A stretch of DNA of 23,392 nt from Burkholderiaceae bacterium. Lineage in GTDB: Bacteria; Pseudomonadota; Gammaproteobacteria; Burkholderiales; Burkholderiaceae. The notes beneath the pieces are model-generated. The model was given only the letters and a program-made list of their open reading frames with translations, did not search any database and was not told the origin of the DNA. Both the position numbers and the translations under genes were made by a program. The stretch lies in assembly GCA_947373615.1 (NCBI GenBank), contig CANBYN010000005.1, positions 1 through 23,392 on the forward strand, read 5' to 3'. The first letter of the stretch is position 1, and every line of letters starts with the position of its first letter. Shown here in pieces: positions 22,598 to 23,392 of this stretch.

Positions 22598-23392
22598 GTG
22601 GACTCGTCTCAAGCCAACCCTTTGAAATCTATAGCCAATCACTCTCTACTAGAAGAGATCGCTCGTCTTTCGCCCAAGGCAAAGGACGGACATTTTGATG
22701 AATTGCGTGGCAACTCTTCTCAATTACTACCCCATTGGCAAACATTCTTTGAGCAACTAGAGCCATCTGGTCTTTCAGATTTAGATCAAAGAACCCTTGA
22801 GCTTAACCGCCAAGTCCGGGACAACGGCATCACTTACAACGTATATGCCGACGAGTTTGGCCCTCAACGACCTTGGTCAATAGATTTATTTCCGCTAATC
22901 ATTAACCCAGAAGCTTGGGAAGAAATTCAGTCGGGTATTTTACAAAGAGCCCGCTTGTTAGAGGCCATTATTGCTGATATTTATGGCTCGCAAAATCTTC
23001 TAAAAGAAGGTTATATTCCCCCAGCATTAATCCATGGGCATCCTGGTTACTTACGTTCGATGCATGGTGTCAAACTAAATGGCAGCAAACATTTGCACAT
23101 CATTGCTTTTGATTTAGCTAGAGCGCCTGATGGAAAATGGTCCGTACTGACGCAGCGAACACAAGCTCCTTCGGGATTGGGCTATTTATTAGAAAATCGA
23201 AATCTTATTGCTAGACAATTTCCTAATGCATACGAGCAAATGCAAATTGCGCCATTGGCCAATGCATATAGAGATTTAATTGATGCTCTTAAACTCGAAA
23301 GCTCAGCAGGCTCTAATGCCCATATCGCCCTCCTTACGCCTGGTCCTTATAACGAAACCTACTTTGAGCATGCCTATTTGGCTCGCTACCTC
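22598..23392 (+). CDS. Circularly permuted ATP-grasp protein (COG2308), N-terminal part; 3' end outside window
   Basis: An open frame of 265 codons running off the window end. It starts with GTG at 22598, 11 bases after the transglutaminase stop. The protein reads NGITYNVYADEFGPQRPWSI, then RARLLEAIIADIYG, HPGYLRSMHG and, at about residues 185-196, TQRTQAPSGLGY followed by LLENR, which is the signature I know from circularly permuted ATP-grasp proteins of COG2308. These are predicted to ligate amino acids or peptides at the expense of ATP; many carry an alpha-E domain after the ligase, which would lie beyond the window. ATAGGC is a weak ribosome binding site, so coupling to the upstream gene is likely. 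Catalytic ATP-binding residues further downstream cannot be checked. Confidence 0.88.
   Translation, partial: MDSSQANPLKSIANHSLLEEIARLSPKAKDGHFDELRGNSSQLLPHWQTFFEQLEPSGLSDLDQRTLELNRQVRDNGITYNVYADEFGPQRPWSIDLFPLIINPEAWEEIQSGILQRARLLEAIIADIYGSQNLLKEGYIPPALIHGHPGYLRSMHGVKLNGSKHLHIIAFDLARAPDGKWSVLTQRTQAPSGLGYLLENRNLIARQFPNAYEQMQIAPLANAYRDLIDALKLESSAGSNAHIALLTPGPYNETYFEHAYLARYL

Noticed and set aside
1..23392. tRNA, rRNA or CRISPR arrays
   Set aside because: No cloverleaf with a TTC-GA-type arm, no rRNA-like conserved block and no regularly spaced repeats were seen in the gene-free stretches.

Overview
The window looks like a chromosomal segment of a low-GC betaproteobacterium of the Burkholderiaceae, most like Polynucleobacter. 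This rests on remembered protein similarity, on the gene content (a beta-oxidation operon, an intracellular PHA depolymerase, an eRF1-like 'translational machinery protein', a DUF2126 transglutaminase next to a COG2308 ATP-grasp protein) and on a moderate, AT-leaning base composition. No database search was possible. No rRNA, tRNA, CRISPR array, intact mobile element or phage was seen.

Layout. (1) 1-4015, plus strand: the 3' end of a beta-oxidation operon, with the tail of a 3-hydroxyacyl-CoA dehydrogenase, a thiolase, a secreted DUF2147 protein, a nitronate monooxygenase-like flavoprotein and a crotonase-fold enzyme with an isomerase-type glutamate. (2) 4125-5227: a divergent purine-salvage pair, an MTA/SAH nucleosidase-like gene and apt, with start codons 20 bp apart. 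(3) 7250-5249, minus strand: six closely packed genes, beginning with a 59-aa helix-turn-helix/Cys-motif protein, then a small exported protein, a zinc-ribbon Smr-like protein and a yqjD-yqjE-yqjK envelope-stress set. (4) 7459-9276: a lipoprotein, a stand-alone GT11 fucosyltransferase-like gene and a decayed IS5-type transposase remnant. (5) 9277-11379: an exported alkylsulfatase, followed by 650 bp of noncoding DNA rich in inverted repeats. (6) 12032-13896: a soluble diguanylate cyclase convergent with an RluA-type pseudouridine synthase. (7) 14980-14042: three small genes with an FNR-like palindrome upstream. (8) 18990-15284, minus strand: GST, cupin, an unknown gene, PHA depolymerase, a 71-aa unknown and an ScpB-like decarboxylase, several with overlapping ends. 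(9) 19164 to the window end: a transglutaminase-DUF2126 fusion followed after 11 bp by the start of a circularly permuted ATP-grasp gene, behind an upstream region with NtrC-like and sigma54-like spacing.

Common themes are storage carbon and fatty-acid turnover (beta-oxidation, PHA mobilisation, methylmalonyl-CoA decarboxylation) and stress adaptation (yqj set, eRF1-like set, c-di-GMP). The most interesting part is the transglutaminase/amidoligase plus ATP-grasp module, a predicted peptide-forming and peptide-handling system whose substrate is, to my knowledge, not established. The small HTH operon head at 7071-7250, its promoter-embedded palindrome and the FNR-like site are the best regulatory leads.
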